Positions 51,346 to 59,973 of a stretch of DNA of 64,000 bases are shown in pieces. Each line of letters opens with the position of its first letter. Position 1 is the first letter of the stretch. Made by a program: the position numbers and the translations under genes. This DNA is from Microcoleus sp036705565. Its GTDB lineage: Bacteria; Cyanobacteriota; Cyanobacteriia; Cyanobacteriales; Microcoleaceae. The stretch lies in NCBI GenBank assembly GCA_036705565.1, contig JAUBUY010000038.1; one strand, written 5' to 3'. Below the pieces are notes generated by a model that did not search any database, was not told the DNA's origin, and worked only from the letters and a program-made list of their open reading frames with translations.

Positions 51346-53090
51346 CTCGTTATTCTCGACTGCAAAAACTCGCCTCTTATATGCGCCCGCACTGGAAACC
51401 AACCTTCTGGGGCGTTTTTTCACTATTAGTTGTCAATGCTGTGGGCGTTTACATCCCCCTGCTGATTCGGAATTCAGTTGACACTCTGCAAGTGGCGACT
51501 AAATTTGACGAAGTTTTCAATTTCGTGGCACTAATTCTGATTCTCGCCTCAATCATGTGGGTGATTCGGATGGCGTCGCGGATTTTGCTGTTTGGCGTCG
51601 GGCGTCAAGTCGAATTTGACCTCAAACAGCAAATATTTAATCATTTATTAACATTAGAACCGTCTTATTTTGCAGCCAATACGGTAGGAGATTTAATTAA
51701 CCGCGCTACTTCCGATTTGGACAATATTCGGCGCTTGGTGGGGTTTGCGGTGCTGAGTTTGGCGAATACGGCATTTGCCTATGCTTTGACTTTGCCGGTG
51801 ATGCTGGGGATTAATGTAAGGCTGACACTGTTTGCGATCGCAGTTTATCCTTTAATGCTGGTTTTGGTACAGTTATTTAGCGACAAACTTCGCATCCAAC
51901 AGTTAGCCGTGCAAGAGGAATTGTCGGCGATGAGCGATTTAATTCAAGAAGATATGAGCGGGATGTCCGTAATTAAAATCTACGCTCAAGAAGAAAACGA
52001 ACGCCGAGCTTTTCGCAATTCCAATGCGAAGTTGCTATCAGCAAATTTGGAATTAGCAAAAACTAGAAACTTTATTTTTCCGCTGCTGGGCGGTTTGGCA
52101 AGCATTAGTTTGTTGGTGCTGCTTTCTGCTGGTGGCGGGGCAATTGCTAATGGTCAAATTAGCATTGGCGATTTTGTAGCGTTGCTGATTTATGTGGAGC
52201 GTTTGGTGTTTCCGACGGCGCTGTTGGGTTTCACAATTACTGCTTACCAGCGGGGAGAAGTGAGTGTCGATCGCATCGAATCAATTCTGACGGTGGAACC
52301 GCAAATTAAGGATGCTCTCGATGCAGTTGAACTTGCAACTCCAGTCAAAGGCGAAATTGCGGCTCGCCATCTAAATTATACTTATCCGGGCGCTAAGACA
52401 CCCGCGCTTAAAGATGTTGATTTTACCATAAAACCGGGAGAAACTGTCGCAATTGTTGGGGCGATCGGCTCAGGAAAATCAACTTTAGCTAATGCGCTGC
52501 CACGCTTGCTAGATATCGATCCGGGCGAGTTATTTGTAGACGGACAGGATATTACCAAGGTAAAATTGACCGAATTGCGCGGGGCGATCGCCTACGTTCC
52601 GCAAGAAAGCTTTCTGTTCGGCACTACCATCAAGAATAACATCCGCTACGGAAACCCTTTAGCGGAACAGCCGGAGATTGAAGCGGCGGCCAAACAAGCA
52701 CAAATTCACGCCGAAATCCTCAACTTTCCGCAGCAGTACAAAACAGTTGTCGGCGAGCGCGGCATTACTTTATCCGGTGGACAGCGGCAGCGGACAGCAC
52801 TTGCTCGCGCTTTGTTAGTTGACGCCCCGGTGTTAATTTTGGATGACGCTCTTTCCAGTGTTGACAATCAAACTGCTACCGACATTTTGCGAAACTTGGC
52901 AACGGGAACCGATCGCAAAACAGTAATTTTTATCTCGCATCAAATGTCGGCGGCGGCTAGTGCCGATCGCATTTTTGTGATGGAGCAAGGAGAAATAGTT
53001 CAGAGTGGCACTCACCTTGAATTGGTAGGGCAAACAGGGCTTTATCAGTATTTGTGGAACCAGCAAAAATTAGAGGAATTGCTGCATTGA
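51342..53090 (+). CDS. ABC exporter, fused membrane and ATPase domains
   Basis: 582 residues. Six membrane helices in residues about 15-310, ATPase domain from about 335. Walker A GAIGSGKST (about 373-381), Q-loop VPQESFLFG, signature LSGGQRQR (about 476), Walker B VLILDDALSS and switch His in ISHQMS. Resembles homodimeric or heterodimeric multidrug/lipid exporters of the MsbA/LmrA/YheI type. Substrate unknown; no second half-transporter is adjacent. The start ATG directly follows the dispersed GAAGAAGGA repeat. Confidence 0.92.
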   Translation: MARYSRLQKLASYMRPHWKPTFWGVFSLLVVNAVGVYIPLLIRNSVDTLQVATKFDEVFNFVALILILASIMWVIRMASRILLFGVGRQVEFDLKQQIFNHLLTLEPSYFAANTVGDLINRATSDLDNIRRLVGFAVLSLANTAFAYALTLPVMLGINVRLTLFAIAVYPLMLVLVQLFSDKLRIQQLAVQEELSAMSDLIQEDMSGMSVIKIYAQEENERRAFRNSNAKLLSANLELAKTRNFIFPLLGGLASISLLVLLSAGGGAIANGQISIGDFVALLIYVERLVFPTALLGFTITAYQRGEVSVDRIESILTVEPQIKDALDAVELATPVKGEIAARHLNYTYPGAKTPALKDVDFTIKPGETVAIVGAIGSGKSTLANALPRLLDIDPGELFVDGQDITKVKLTELRGAIAYVPQESFLFGTTIKNNIRYGNPLAEQPEIEAAAKQAQIHAEILNFPQQYKTVVGERGITLSGGQRQRTALARALLVDAPVLILDDALSSVDNQTATDILRNLATGTDRKTVIFISHQMSAAASADRIFVMEQGEIVQSGTHLELVGQTGLYQYLWNQQKLEELLH

Positions 53091-53457
53091 CAAGTGACAG
53101 ATACTTTGAGTGATCTAGAGTTAGACCCTAGATAAATAGGCAGGTGCAAATAAACTGGTCACGAGGAGGGCGGGTTTTGTCAGAATAAACTGGCTGCTAG
53201 CATAGCTCCCGGCTAAACCCGCCAGACCCATCTAATGTTTATTTGTAACCACCTACTTAACTATAGCAATCCTAAATCATTTGTGAATTTCTTACTCCCT
53301 CCCCTTAGTAAGGGGAGGGTGGGGGTGGGGTCAAAAATTTACGACTCCTGCGAGGATGGCTATAGGAAAGTTACTGTTAAAATTTCTCCCACTCGCTGCA
53401 TCCCTAATCATAGGATTTTGGGGAGCAAGAATCCACCAAATTTATTGCCCCCCGATT
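53091..53457. other. Convergent spacer with two repeat elements
   Basis: A GGGCGGGTTT inverted repeat (53166-53225) and MITE family 4 copy 2 (53261-53365). No gene. Confidence 0.65.
53261..53365. repeat. MITE family 4, copy 2
   Basis: Ends CTATAGCAATCCT and AGGATGGCTATAG are inverted repeats, with TTTACGACTCCTGCGAGGAT near the right end as in copy 1 (20021-20154); the centre is a CCCCTTAGTAAGGGGAGG hairpin. Confidence 0.75.
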
Positions 53458-54573
53458 TTAATTAGCTACATTACTGAAGGGAATTTCTTCTTGTTGCTGA
53501 AATAATTTAATCGATTGCAGACTATCTGAAGCAGCATCCCAAAGAATGAATTGGAAGCAGTCAGGAATATCGCGGATTGTCAGTGATTTTGAATTAGCAA
53601 GCAGGTGAATATTAGCATTGTGACAAGCCCGAAGATTATAGTTAGGTATTCGCTCAGAGAGATGATGAATATTGTGGTAAGCAATATCAGCAGAAAACCA
53701 ATTGAGAATAGTCGGTAATTTTAGGTAACTACTGCCTTCAATTGCGCCAAGAATATAGTCCCAACCTTCGGCTTTATGAGCGTAGGAACCCTCAAAATTA
53801 TGCTGAACAAAGAAAATACAGATAAATATTGCCGCCGAACAGGTCATGACAATTGAGTAAACACTCCAGAAAAAGCCAAACCCCAGTAAGTTGCTCAGAT
53901 AAATCCAGCTACCAACAACACAAATATTGTTGAACAGTAAATCCCAAAATTCAGCCGTCGTATACCAATGTTTGGATTTATAAGAAGCAATGATTCCCGA
54001 TAAACCTATGCCAAAATCTTGATTTAGACAAGCAAAAATATGTCGGATAAAACCCGTAGTTCCCAATATCAGTGCGAGTCTTGGTTTAATAATTAGATAG
54101 AAAAAACCACCGGGAAACAGCATCAATGGGTGTCGGAGTAACTGATACATCTTTTTACTAAATGGACTTAGCGCCGCAAATTTTTCGGTGGATATCAACG
54201 CCGAAGGGCCGCGGTACATATCCCAATTACCATTATGTTTGTGGTGATAAGCGTGCCCCCTCGACCAGGGGTACTGAGGAATCGCATTGATGATACCTAG
54301 CAGGAAACCCATAATGCGATTGACTTTTTTGGAACTAAAAAGAGAATAGTGTCCGCAATCGTGCATCAAAGAGAAACAACGTCCTGAAAAAAGTGTCATC
54401 AACACCATTATCGGCGGAAGAAGGAATACAGAAATGGCAGCAGCTTTAAATGCTAAAAACCATAAGCATATATAAGGAACCACTGTATTGAGTATTTGGC
54501 AACTAGCTTTCAAGTTGTTGCTCTTCATATAAGGAGCTAGCACAAAATCCGACTTTTTGATCGCGCTTTTCAT
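53458..54573 (-). CDS. Fatty acid desaturase-family membrane protein
   Basis: 371 residues, about four to six hydrophobic segments. The three histidine boxes of the membrane di-iron desaturase/hydroxylase family are present: HDCGH at 71-75, HAYHH at 107-111 (then KHNGNWD) and HNIHH at 300-304. The third box and pattern resemble acyl-lipid desaturases of the DesA/omega-3 kind; the positional specificity cannot be told. Its membrane substrates are probably glycerolipid acyl chains. Monocistronic. Confidence 0.85.
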   Translation of the reverse strand: MKSAIKKSDFVLAPYMKSNNLKASCQILNTVVPYICLWFLAFKAAAISVFLLPPIMVLMTLFSGRCFSLMHDCGHYSLFSSKKVNRIMGFLLGIINAIPQYPWSRGHAYHHKHNGNWDMYRGPSALISTEKFAALSPFSKKMYQLLRHPLMLFPGGFFYLIIKPRLALILGTTGFIRHIFACLNQDFGIGLSGIIASYKSKHWYTTAEFWDLLFNNICVVGSWIYLSNLLGFGFFWSVYSIVMTCSAAIFICIFFVQHNFEGSYAHKAEGWDYILGAIEGSSYLKLPTILNWFSADIAYHNIHHLSERIPNYNLRACHNANIHLLANSKSLTIRDIPDCFQFILWDAASDSLQSIKLFQQQEEIPFSNVAN

Positions 54574-55124
54574 TCAGTATGTTTATGGTGTGTGGATAAG
54601 TGCTTCGCTTAGCATCACAGTTGCGGGACAGCGGCGGATTTACCCCGGACTTTCCCCGTTTCTTCCCAAAGTTTTGTTGGAACCGATTTTTGCACATTTA
54701 TGAGGTTATCACAACTCTGCTTTGTTTACAGAAAAAACTGTGAAGCCTGTCAACAGCCGAACAAATCGCTGCACCGGAAGGCATTAATATGATTGGTTGG
54801 TTGCAGGCTATTCAGTAATTTATGCCACTATTTTTGCTTGCATCGTCTGTGGCACACTTTATTGTACCGGGTTGTAGCCCAACTCGATCGCACGCTCAAA
54901 AGTTGGGCTACTGGCGAAAACTTTTTATGGGCGGGCGATAGGGGCGATCGACAAACCGCCCGCCCCGGAAACCAAAGCTGACACAACATCCAGAAGCGCA
55001 GAGGATTTTGGATCAACTCCTTGAGACGAGAATTTGAAGGACGATCGCAATTGGCTGCGTTTTTTGTGCTCGGAGATAGCTCGGATTTGCTACAATCTAA
55101 TCGCACACGCGATTAGAAGGGATT
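54574..55124. other. 550-bp intergenic region
   Basis: No gene seen. A single consensus DnaA box (complement of TGTGGATAA at 54591) and HIP1 fragments are present; the right end has AGAAGGG, the likely ribosome binding site of the next gene. Confidence 0.5.
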
Positions 55125-55592
55125 ATGACCGAACTATTAGATGAGGCGCTTTCTATTGAAATGGCGACTCGCATCAAAAGCAACCGTAAAAACTGCTTTG
55201 ACAACGCCTGTAAAGCAGCGTTAGCCACCGAGGGCGCAATTTATGTTCAAGGCTTTTTAGCTGTGCCCGGAGTGCCATATAAACCCATCGAGTATAGCTG
55301 GATTGAACTCGACGAGCGAATTGTTGACCCAACATTTCCCCATCTCGGTTTCATCGCTCAAGACATTCATTACTTCCCAGTCCAGCGCTTCAGCGTCAAG
55401 AAACTCAAAGCAATCCTAGAAGAATCAAAAGAAGATTATCCTGAAGACGACCCGCTGCCGATTTATGGCAATCAACCTTATGAATATTACGGCGATTTGA
55501 TGTTAGGCGGTAGCGATTACCAAAATGCTTACGATTTGGCTGCCGCTAAATGCAGGGAATTAAACCAACCCAAAAAACAGGATGCAAACTAA
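55125..55592 (+). CDS. Hypothetical protein with a transglutaminase-like pattern
   Basis: 155 residues, cytoplasmic, acidic. NCFDNACKAAL (Cys24), VQGFLAVPG, YSWIELDERIVDPTFPHLG. This order resembles small Cys-His-Asp proteins of the transglutaminase/papain-like fold (C-x-N-A, then HAW, then DPT), but the His is replaced by Tyr (EYSWIE) in this protein. If the fold is right it may be inactive or use another residue. No named family recognised; neighbours give no clue. Confidence 0.6.
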   Translation: MTELLDEALSIEMATRIKSNRKNCFDNACKAALATEGAIYVQGFLAVPGVPYKPIEYSWIELDERIVDPTFPHLGFIAQDIHYFPVQRFSVKKLKAILEESKEDYPEDDPLPIYGNQPYEYYGDLMLGGSDYQNAYDLAAAKCRELNQPKKQDAN

Positions 55593-55659
55593 TTGAGGAC
55601 TTACAAAAAAATGGTTAGGCGCGCTACTTACAGCGGTACTTTAGCCACTGTTGTGTCGA

Positions 55660-55749
55660 TTAATATACTTCATGATGACTTCCCAAATCTACAAACACGG
55701 CTTTTCCGTCTTCTGTAAAGTAGAAAATTACTCTTTCGTCACTCGGAGT
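55660..55749 (-). pseudogene. C-terminal remnant of a RelE/HigB-like toxin
   Basis: A 29-residue frame TPSDERVIFYFTEDGKAVFV and DLGSHHEVY ending in TAA. It matches the last strand and terminal helix-less tail of RelE-family mRNA interferases (VIFYF...VxxVDLGxHxEVY). The first two thirds of the toxin are missing; the fragment overlaps the end of the antitoxin frame in another frame, so an internal deletion fused the two. Confidence 0.65.
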
Positions 55750-55931
55750 TCATTGATGTTAGCGAAAAATTTCAGTTCACCTTTTTGTTGTTCAATCTGC
55801 GCTGACTTAAAGTTTTGATACATCTCTTCGCGACGTTCTTCCCGGAGATATTGCTTCAACAACAGTTGAAGCTCTTGCTTTTCGTCAGTAGAAAGATTTT
55901 TGATCGTCTCGACCACATCACTGAAAGTCAT
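55728..55931 (-). CDS. Antitoxin-like protein of a decayed toxin-antitoxin pair
   Basis: 67 residues. MTFSDVVETIKNLSTDEKQE, then a Lys/Glu-rich helical stretch (LLLKQYLREERREEMYQNFK) and FFANINELRVTKE. It resembles the small antitoxins that precede RelE-type toxins in cyanobacteria, whose C terminus normally continues past INELR. Here the last few residues come from the deletion junction. If expressed it has no intact cognate toxin next to it. Confidence 0.6.
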   Translation of the reverse strand: MTFSDVVETIKNLSTDEKQELQLLLKQYLREERREEMYQNFKSAQIEQQKGELKFFANINELRVTKE

Positions 55932-56056
55932 AACTTACAAAACCCTATTGTGCTGATTAGATTATAGCAAAAAATATCCTTTTGGTTGACTTTCGTTTCT
56001 CGTTATGCGGCTCTGCCTCGTCTTAAAAAAAGCAACAAATCTCACTATTTACCATT

Positions 56057-57154
56057 TTAAACCTTCCAAGATTCAGGAAATCTCGAATAATGAAAAGCAG
56101 CCAATAACGGATCTGATTTCTGATTCCCAATCAAATCAGCCAACAATTTAGCCGTCACCGGAGCCAATAAAATGCCGTTGCGGTAATGCCCCGTAGCCCA
56201 TGTCAAATTCTCCCAAGCACTAGCACCCAAAATCGGCAATTCATCGGTCGTAGTCGGCCGAAATCCCCACCAAAACTCCAAAATCGGATAATTTTGTAAT
56301 TCGGGATATAACTTAATCGCTCCTGCTAGCAAACTTTGGATTCCCGCAGGCGTATTTCCCGGCGTGAAATCCACATTTTCGCTAGTTGCGCCAATAATAA
56401 TTCTGCCATCTTGACGTGGCACAATATAAATTCCCGTCCCGAATAGAACGGTTTGCAGGGGCTGGATAACTCCACAATCTTCTGGTACACATACTGACAG
56501 CATTTGTCCCTTTCTTGGAAAAACAGGAATATCCAATAATTTCTCAGACCAAGGGCCCGCAGCCAAAACATAACGGTCAGCTTGTAATTTTCCTGCCGTT
56601 GTTTCCACTCCAAAAACTCGGTTTTTCTGCCGAATGATTTCCTCTGCACTGCCTTGAATAATCTCAATCTGCAATTCTTTAGTTGCGGCCTGAAGCGTCC
56701 GAAATAAAGCGCGGTTGTCTACTTGAGCGTCGTCAGGATACCACCAACCGCCAATTACTTCTTGACCTAATCCAAACTGGTGCTGGCGAACAGTATCTCT
56801 GTCCAACCATTGATAATTAAGGTTGGCCAAAAGCGGCTTTTCTTGAGGCTCATTTTGACAAACTGGTGCGAGAATTCCCGATCGCCAATATCCCGTTTTC
56901 AATCCGGTAATGTCTTCTAGCTGTTCCACCCAGGCGGGATACAGTGCGCGGCTTTGCAAGCACAAATCTAGCATCGGACTGGGGGGAATTCGTTCGGCTT
57001 GCGGGGCAAGCATTCCAGCGGCAGCCCGGGTAGTCGGTTGTTTATAATCGGCGGTGAGAACCGCGACAGATGCACCTCGCAATTTCAGTTCTACTGCTAG
57101 CGAAAGGCCAATTATTCCGCCGCCAATAATCAGAATATCTTTAGATGAATTCAT
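56057..57154 (-). CDS. thiO: Glycine oxidase ThiO
   Basis: 365 residues, FAD-dependent. Dinucleotide fold IIGGGIIGLSLAVELKLRGA (about 9-28), then the AAAGMLAPQAE segment and C-terminal TGHYRNGILLAPVTAKLLAD. Oxidises glycine to the imine used by ThiG in thiazole formation. In some cyanobacteria ThiO and ThiG are fused; here they are two separate genes 29 kb apart. Upstream lies a copy of the 150-bp dispersed repeat. Confidence 0.93.
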   Translation of the reverse strand: MNSSKDILIIGGGIIGLSLAVELKLRGASVAVLTADYKQPTTRAAAGMLAPQAERIPPSPMLDLCLQSRALYPAWVEQLEDITGLKTGYWRSGILAPVCQNEPQEKPLLANLNYQWLDRDTVRQHQFGLGQEVIGGWWYPDDAQVDNRALFRTLQAATKELQIEIIQGSAEEIIRQKNRVFGVETTAGKLQADRYVLAAGPWSEKLLDIPVFPRKGQMLSVCVPEDCGVIQPLQTVLFGTGIYIVPRQDGRIIIGATSENVDFTPGNTPAGIQSLLAGAIKLYPELQNYPILEFWWGFRPTTTDELPILGASAWENLTWATGHYRNGILLAPVTAKLLADLIGNQKSDPLLAAFHYSRFPESWKV

Positions 57155-57182
57155 TAACTTTTATATGGACTGTCTGAGCTTT

Positions 57183-57336
57183 TTGACAATCAAGCATCTA
57201 GGATACAAGCCCCCGGATTCATCCGTGGAGAAATAAAAAAAAAACGTGTATCCGAGAAACTTGCCGAACGTATTTATCTCGCGCAAGTCAATGCTTCAAT
57301 CGAAAATCGAAAATCTAAAATCTAAAATCGATTGAC
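57183..57336 (+). repeat. Dispersed 150-165-bp repeat, copy 3
   Basis: TTGACAATCAAGCATCTAGG, ATTCATCCGTGGAGAAAT, GTATCCGAGAAACTTGCCGA and a closing TCTAAAA array match copies 1 and 2. It fills most of the thiO-to-ferredoxin spacer (57155-57454). Confidence 0.88.
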
Positions 57337-57454
57337 CTCTCGGCTTTCTGGAGGGTAAGGTGCGCTAAGCACACCTTACAGTTAGAATTATTATGCAAGT
57401 CTTACAGATTATCTGGCAAGGCGATCGTCCTATCAGCCTTTCTTAACAAAAAAT

Positions 57455-57793
57455 CTATCCTTGGGGTTTCCAGACAGTTTCAGAACCCTGACCCCAGAAA
57501 CCGTCATATTTTGTCACCTTAATATCGCCTAAAACCTTGGTTTGGCAGGACAAACGGCGGTTGGAGGCGGGAGAATGGGGAGGAACCGAAAGTCGGGCTT
57601 TTTCGCGCCACTGGGGCTCGGAAACTTCGCCCTCGACGGTGACGGCGCAGGTGCCGCAAGTGCCGAGGCCGTGGCAGTTGATGACTTTGGCATTGCCGTT
57701 GTAGAGATCGATGCCGTTTTTGAGCAAAACTTCACGGAGATTGGCTCCGCGATCGCACTCAAATGTTTTTCCTTGCGCTTGTACCTTGACCAC
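57455..57793 (-). CDS. 2Fe-2S ferredoxin-domain protein
   Basis: 112 residues. Plant-type [2Fe-2S] ligands Cys40, Cys46 and Cys49 in INCHGLGTCGTCAV and Cys83 in RRLSCQTKV. The first ligand spacing (C-x5-C-x2-C) is as in ferredoxins; the loop is adenodoxin/plant mixed. The tail KYDGFWGQGSETVWKPQG is a cyanobacterial variant. Soluble one-electron carrier; partner unknown. Diverges from citramalate synthase with about 75-115 bases between the starts. Confidence 0.87.
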   Translation of the reverse strand: MVKVQAQGKTFECDRGANLREVLLKNGIDLYNGNAKVINCHGLGTCGTCAVTVEGEVSEPQWREKARLSVPPHSPASNRRLSCQTKVLGDIKVTKYDGFWGQGSETVWKPQG

Positions 57794-57910
57794 AGCAATT
57801 TACCCCAGTTAGATTTATGTTAATTTTCCTATATATTATCGCATTAAATTCAAATAAATTCATCTAATATGGTAAGTGATATATTACCAATTTCTCGATC
57901 GCAATTTCCC

Positions 57911-59653
57911 ATGACAAATCGGCTCTGGATCTACGATACCACGCTGCGAGACGGTGCTCAGTGTGAGGGACTCTCCTTATCTCTCGAAGACAAACTGCGA
58001 ATTGCTCGACAGTTAGACAGTTTAGGAATTCCCTTTATTGAAGGCGGCTGGCCGGGGGCGAATCCTAAAGACGTACAATTTTTTTGGCGTCTCAAAGAAC
58101 AGCCCCTAACTCAAGCAGAAGTTGTAGCTTTTTGTTCGACTAGGCGGCCGGGAACTACGGCAGCTAATGATGAAATGTTGCAGGCTATTTTGTCCGCCGG
58201 TACTCGCTGGGTGACGCTGTTTGGCAAGTCGTGGGATTTGCACGTTATTGAAAGTTTGAAGACCACGCTAGAAGAAAATCTGGCGATGATTCGAGATACA
58301 ATTGAATATTTTCGGAGTCAGGGAAGGCGCGTTATTTACGATGCCGAACACTGGTTTGACGGCTACAAAGACAATCGAGATTATGCTATTAAAACTTTAG
58401 AAGTAGCCGCCGCTGCCGGTGCAGAATGGCTGGTGCTTTGCGATACTAACGGCGGTACTTTGCCTCACGAAGTCAGTCAGGTTGTTCGCGAGGTGGCAGA
58501 AATAATAGAAAGTTGGGATATTTCTGAATCGGAAATTAACCCCCCCCAACCCCCCCTTATTAAGGGGGGGATAAAGTCTCAAATTCAACCCCTTATTAAG
58601 GGGGGGATAAAGTCTCAAGTTCAACCCCTTATTAAGGGGGGGATAAAGTCTCAAGTTCAACTGGGAATTCACACTCATAACGACTCTGGAGTTGCGGTTG
58701 CTAATGCTTTGGCTGCTGTGCAAGAAGGAGTGACGATGGTACAGGGAACTATAAACGGTTACGGCGAACGCTGCGGCAATGCCGATTTATGTTCCTTAAT
58801 TCCTAATTTTCAACTAAAGTTGGGTCAGAATTGCATTGAAGACGAGCAATTAGTTAGATTAACTCAAGTAAGTCGATCGATTAGTGAAATTGTCAATCTT
58901 GCTCCCGACGATCATGCTCCTTTTGTGGGTCTTTCGGCTTTTGCTCACAAAGGCGGAATTCATGTATCGGCTGTTGAGAAAAATCCGTTAACTTACGAAC
59001 ATTTAGAACCGGAAAAAATTGGCAACAGGCGGCGAATTGTGATTTCGGATCAAGCTGGTTTGAGCAATGTTTTGGCGAAGGCCCGCACTTTTGGCATGGA
59101 TCTCGATCGCAAAAATCCTGCTTGCCGCCAAATTTTGGAAAAATTGAAAGATTTGGAAAGCCAGGGATATCAATTTGAGGGTGCTGAGGCTTCTTTTGAA
59201 TTGTTAATGCGGGAGGCTTTGGGAAAGCGCAAGCGTTTATTTGAAATCAAAGGTTTTCAAGTTCACTGCGATAAAGGTAGGGAGGAAACAGTTAATTCTT
59301 TAGCAACCGTGAAGGTGACTGTTAACGGTCAAGATATTCTGGAATGCGCGGAAGGAAACGGGCCTGTTTCGGCACTTGATGCGGCTTTGCGGAAGGCTTT
59401 GCGGAATTTTTATCCGGCAATTACTGATTTTAACTTAACCGATTATAAGGTGCGAATTCTGGACGGATGTGCGGGAACTTCTGCTAAAACTCGCGTTTTG
59501 GCTGAGTTTAGCAATGGTCAAGACCGCTGGACGACTGTGGGGGTTTCTGGTAATATTTTGGATGCTTCTTATCAGGCGGTTGTTGAGGGTTTGGAGTATG
59601 GTTTGGTGTTGGGAGATAGGGAGGCGATCGTTTTAAATGTGTCGAGTTATTAG
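57911..59653 (+). CDS. cimA: Citramalate synthase with a 36-bp triplicated insertion
   Basis: Condenses pyruvate and acetyl-CoA to citramalate in isoleucine synthesis by the threonine-independent route. About 580 residues from ATG 57911; an in-frame ATG at 57869 would add 14 residues. HMGL-like/DRE-TIM domain with YDTTLRDGAQCEGLS, AEHWFDGYKDN and the metal-binding HTHND; C-terminal allosteric LeuA dimer domain (VKVTVNGQDILECAEGNGPV). Before LGIHTHNDS, residues about 210-249 contain PPQPPLIKGGIKSQ and three 12-residue units QPLIKGGIKSQV, encoded by a 36-bp tandem repeat built from CCCCTTATTAAGGGGGGG hairpins. Confidence 0.93.
   Translation: MTNRLWIYDTTLRDGAQCEGLSLSLEDKLRIARQLDSLGIPFIEGGWPGANPKDVQFFWRLKEQPLTQAEVVAFCSTRRPGTTAANDEMLQAILSAGTRWVTLFGKSWDLHVIESLKTTLEENLAMIRDTIEYFRSQGRRVIYDAEHWFDGYKDNRDYAIKTLEVAAAAGAEWLVLCDTNGGTLPHEVSQVVREVAEIIESWDISESEINPPQPPLIKGGIKSQIQPLIKGGIKSQVQPLIKGGIKSQVQLGIHTHNDSGVAVANALAAVQEGVTMVQGTINGYGERCGNADLCSLIPNFQLKLGQNCIEDEQLVRLTQVSRSISEIVNLAPDDHAPFVGLSAFAHKGGIHVSAVEKNPLTYEHLEPEKIGNRRRIVISDQAGLSNVLAKARTFGMDLDRKNPACRQILEKLKDLESQGYQFEGAEASFELLMREALGKRKRLFEIKGFQVHCDKGREETVNSLATVKVTVNGQDILECAEGNGPVSALDAALRKALRNFYPAITDFNLTDYKVRILDGCAGTSAKTRVLAEFSNGQDRWTTVGVSGNILDASYQAVVEGLEYGLVLGDREAIVLNVSSY
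58537..58660. repeat. 36-bp tandem repeat inside cimA
   Basis: ATAAAGTCTCAA begins at 58571, 58607 and 58643, a period of 36, each preceded by a CCCTTATTAAGGGGG palindrome. It is in frame and adds about 40 residues. Confidence 0.92.
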
Positions 59654-59973
59654 GTTAAGGGCGAAGATAAGTTGCCTGAATATTGATGTTTAAATAGATA
59701 CCAAGGGGAGCCTCTCAATGAAAGCAGCCAAGCCAAAAATTGGAGTTTTGACGCAGGAGGAAAGAGTCAGAAGGAAGGAGCCAGAAGAACAATACGCTTG
59801 GGTTAAAACTATTTATTCCGGGCGAGATCCCCCTAAATCCCCCTTAAGAAGGGGAGTAGGGGTTGACTTTGAGTAATTTCTTGTCCCCCCCTTTTTAAGG
59901 GGGGCTAGGGGGGATCGAGCTTAACTGAACCGTAGTGGCCAGAAAAAGTGTTTTTACAAATATGAGATGCTCC
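59654..59973. other. Spacer after cimA with hairpin repeats
   Basis: Contains one small frame (59718-59876) and CCCCCTTAAGAAGGGG and CCCCCCTTTTTAAGGGGGG hairpins of the type found inside cimA and hemY. The latter may end transcripts on both sides. Confidence 0.55.
59718..59876 (+). CDS. Possible small protein, partly translated repeat
   Basis: 52 residues, MKAAKPKIGVLTQEERVRRK and onwards, with AAGGGGAGCC as a weak ribosome binding site. The last 15 residues (PPKSPLRRGVGVDFE) are encoded by a hairpin repeat, so the frame could be a truncated gene closed by the repeat. No family recognised. Confidence 0.3.
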   Translation: MKAAKPKIGVLTQEERVRRKEPEEQYAWVKTIYSGRDPPKSPLRRGVGVDFE

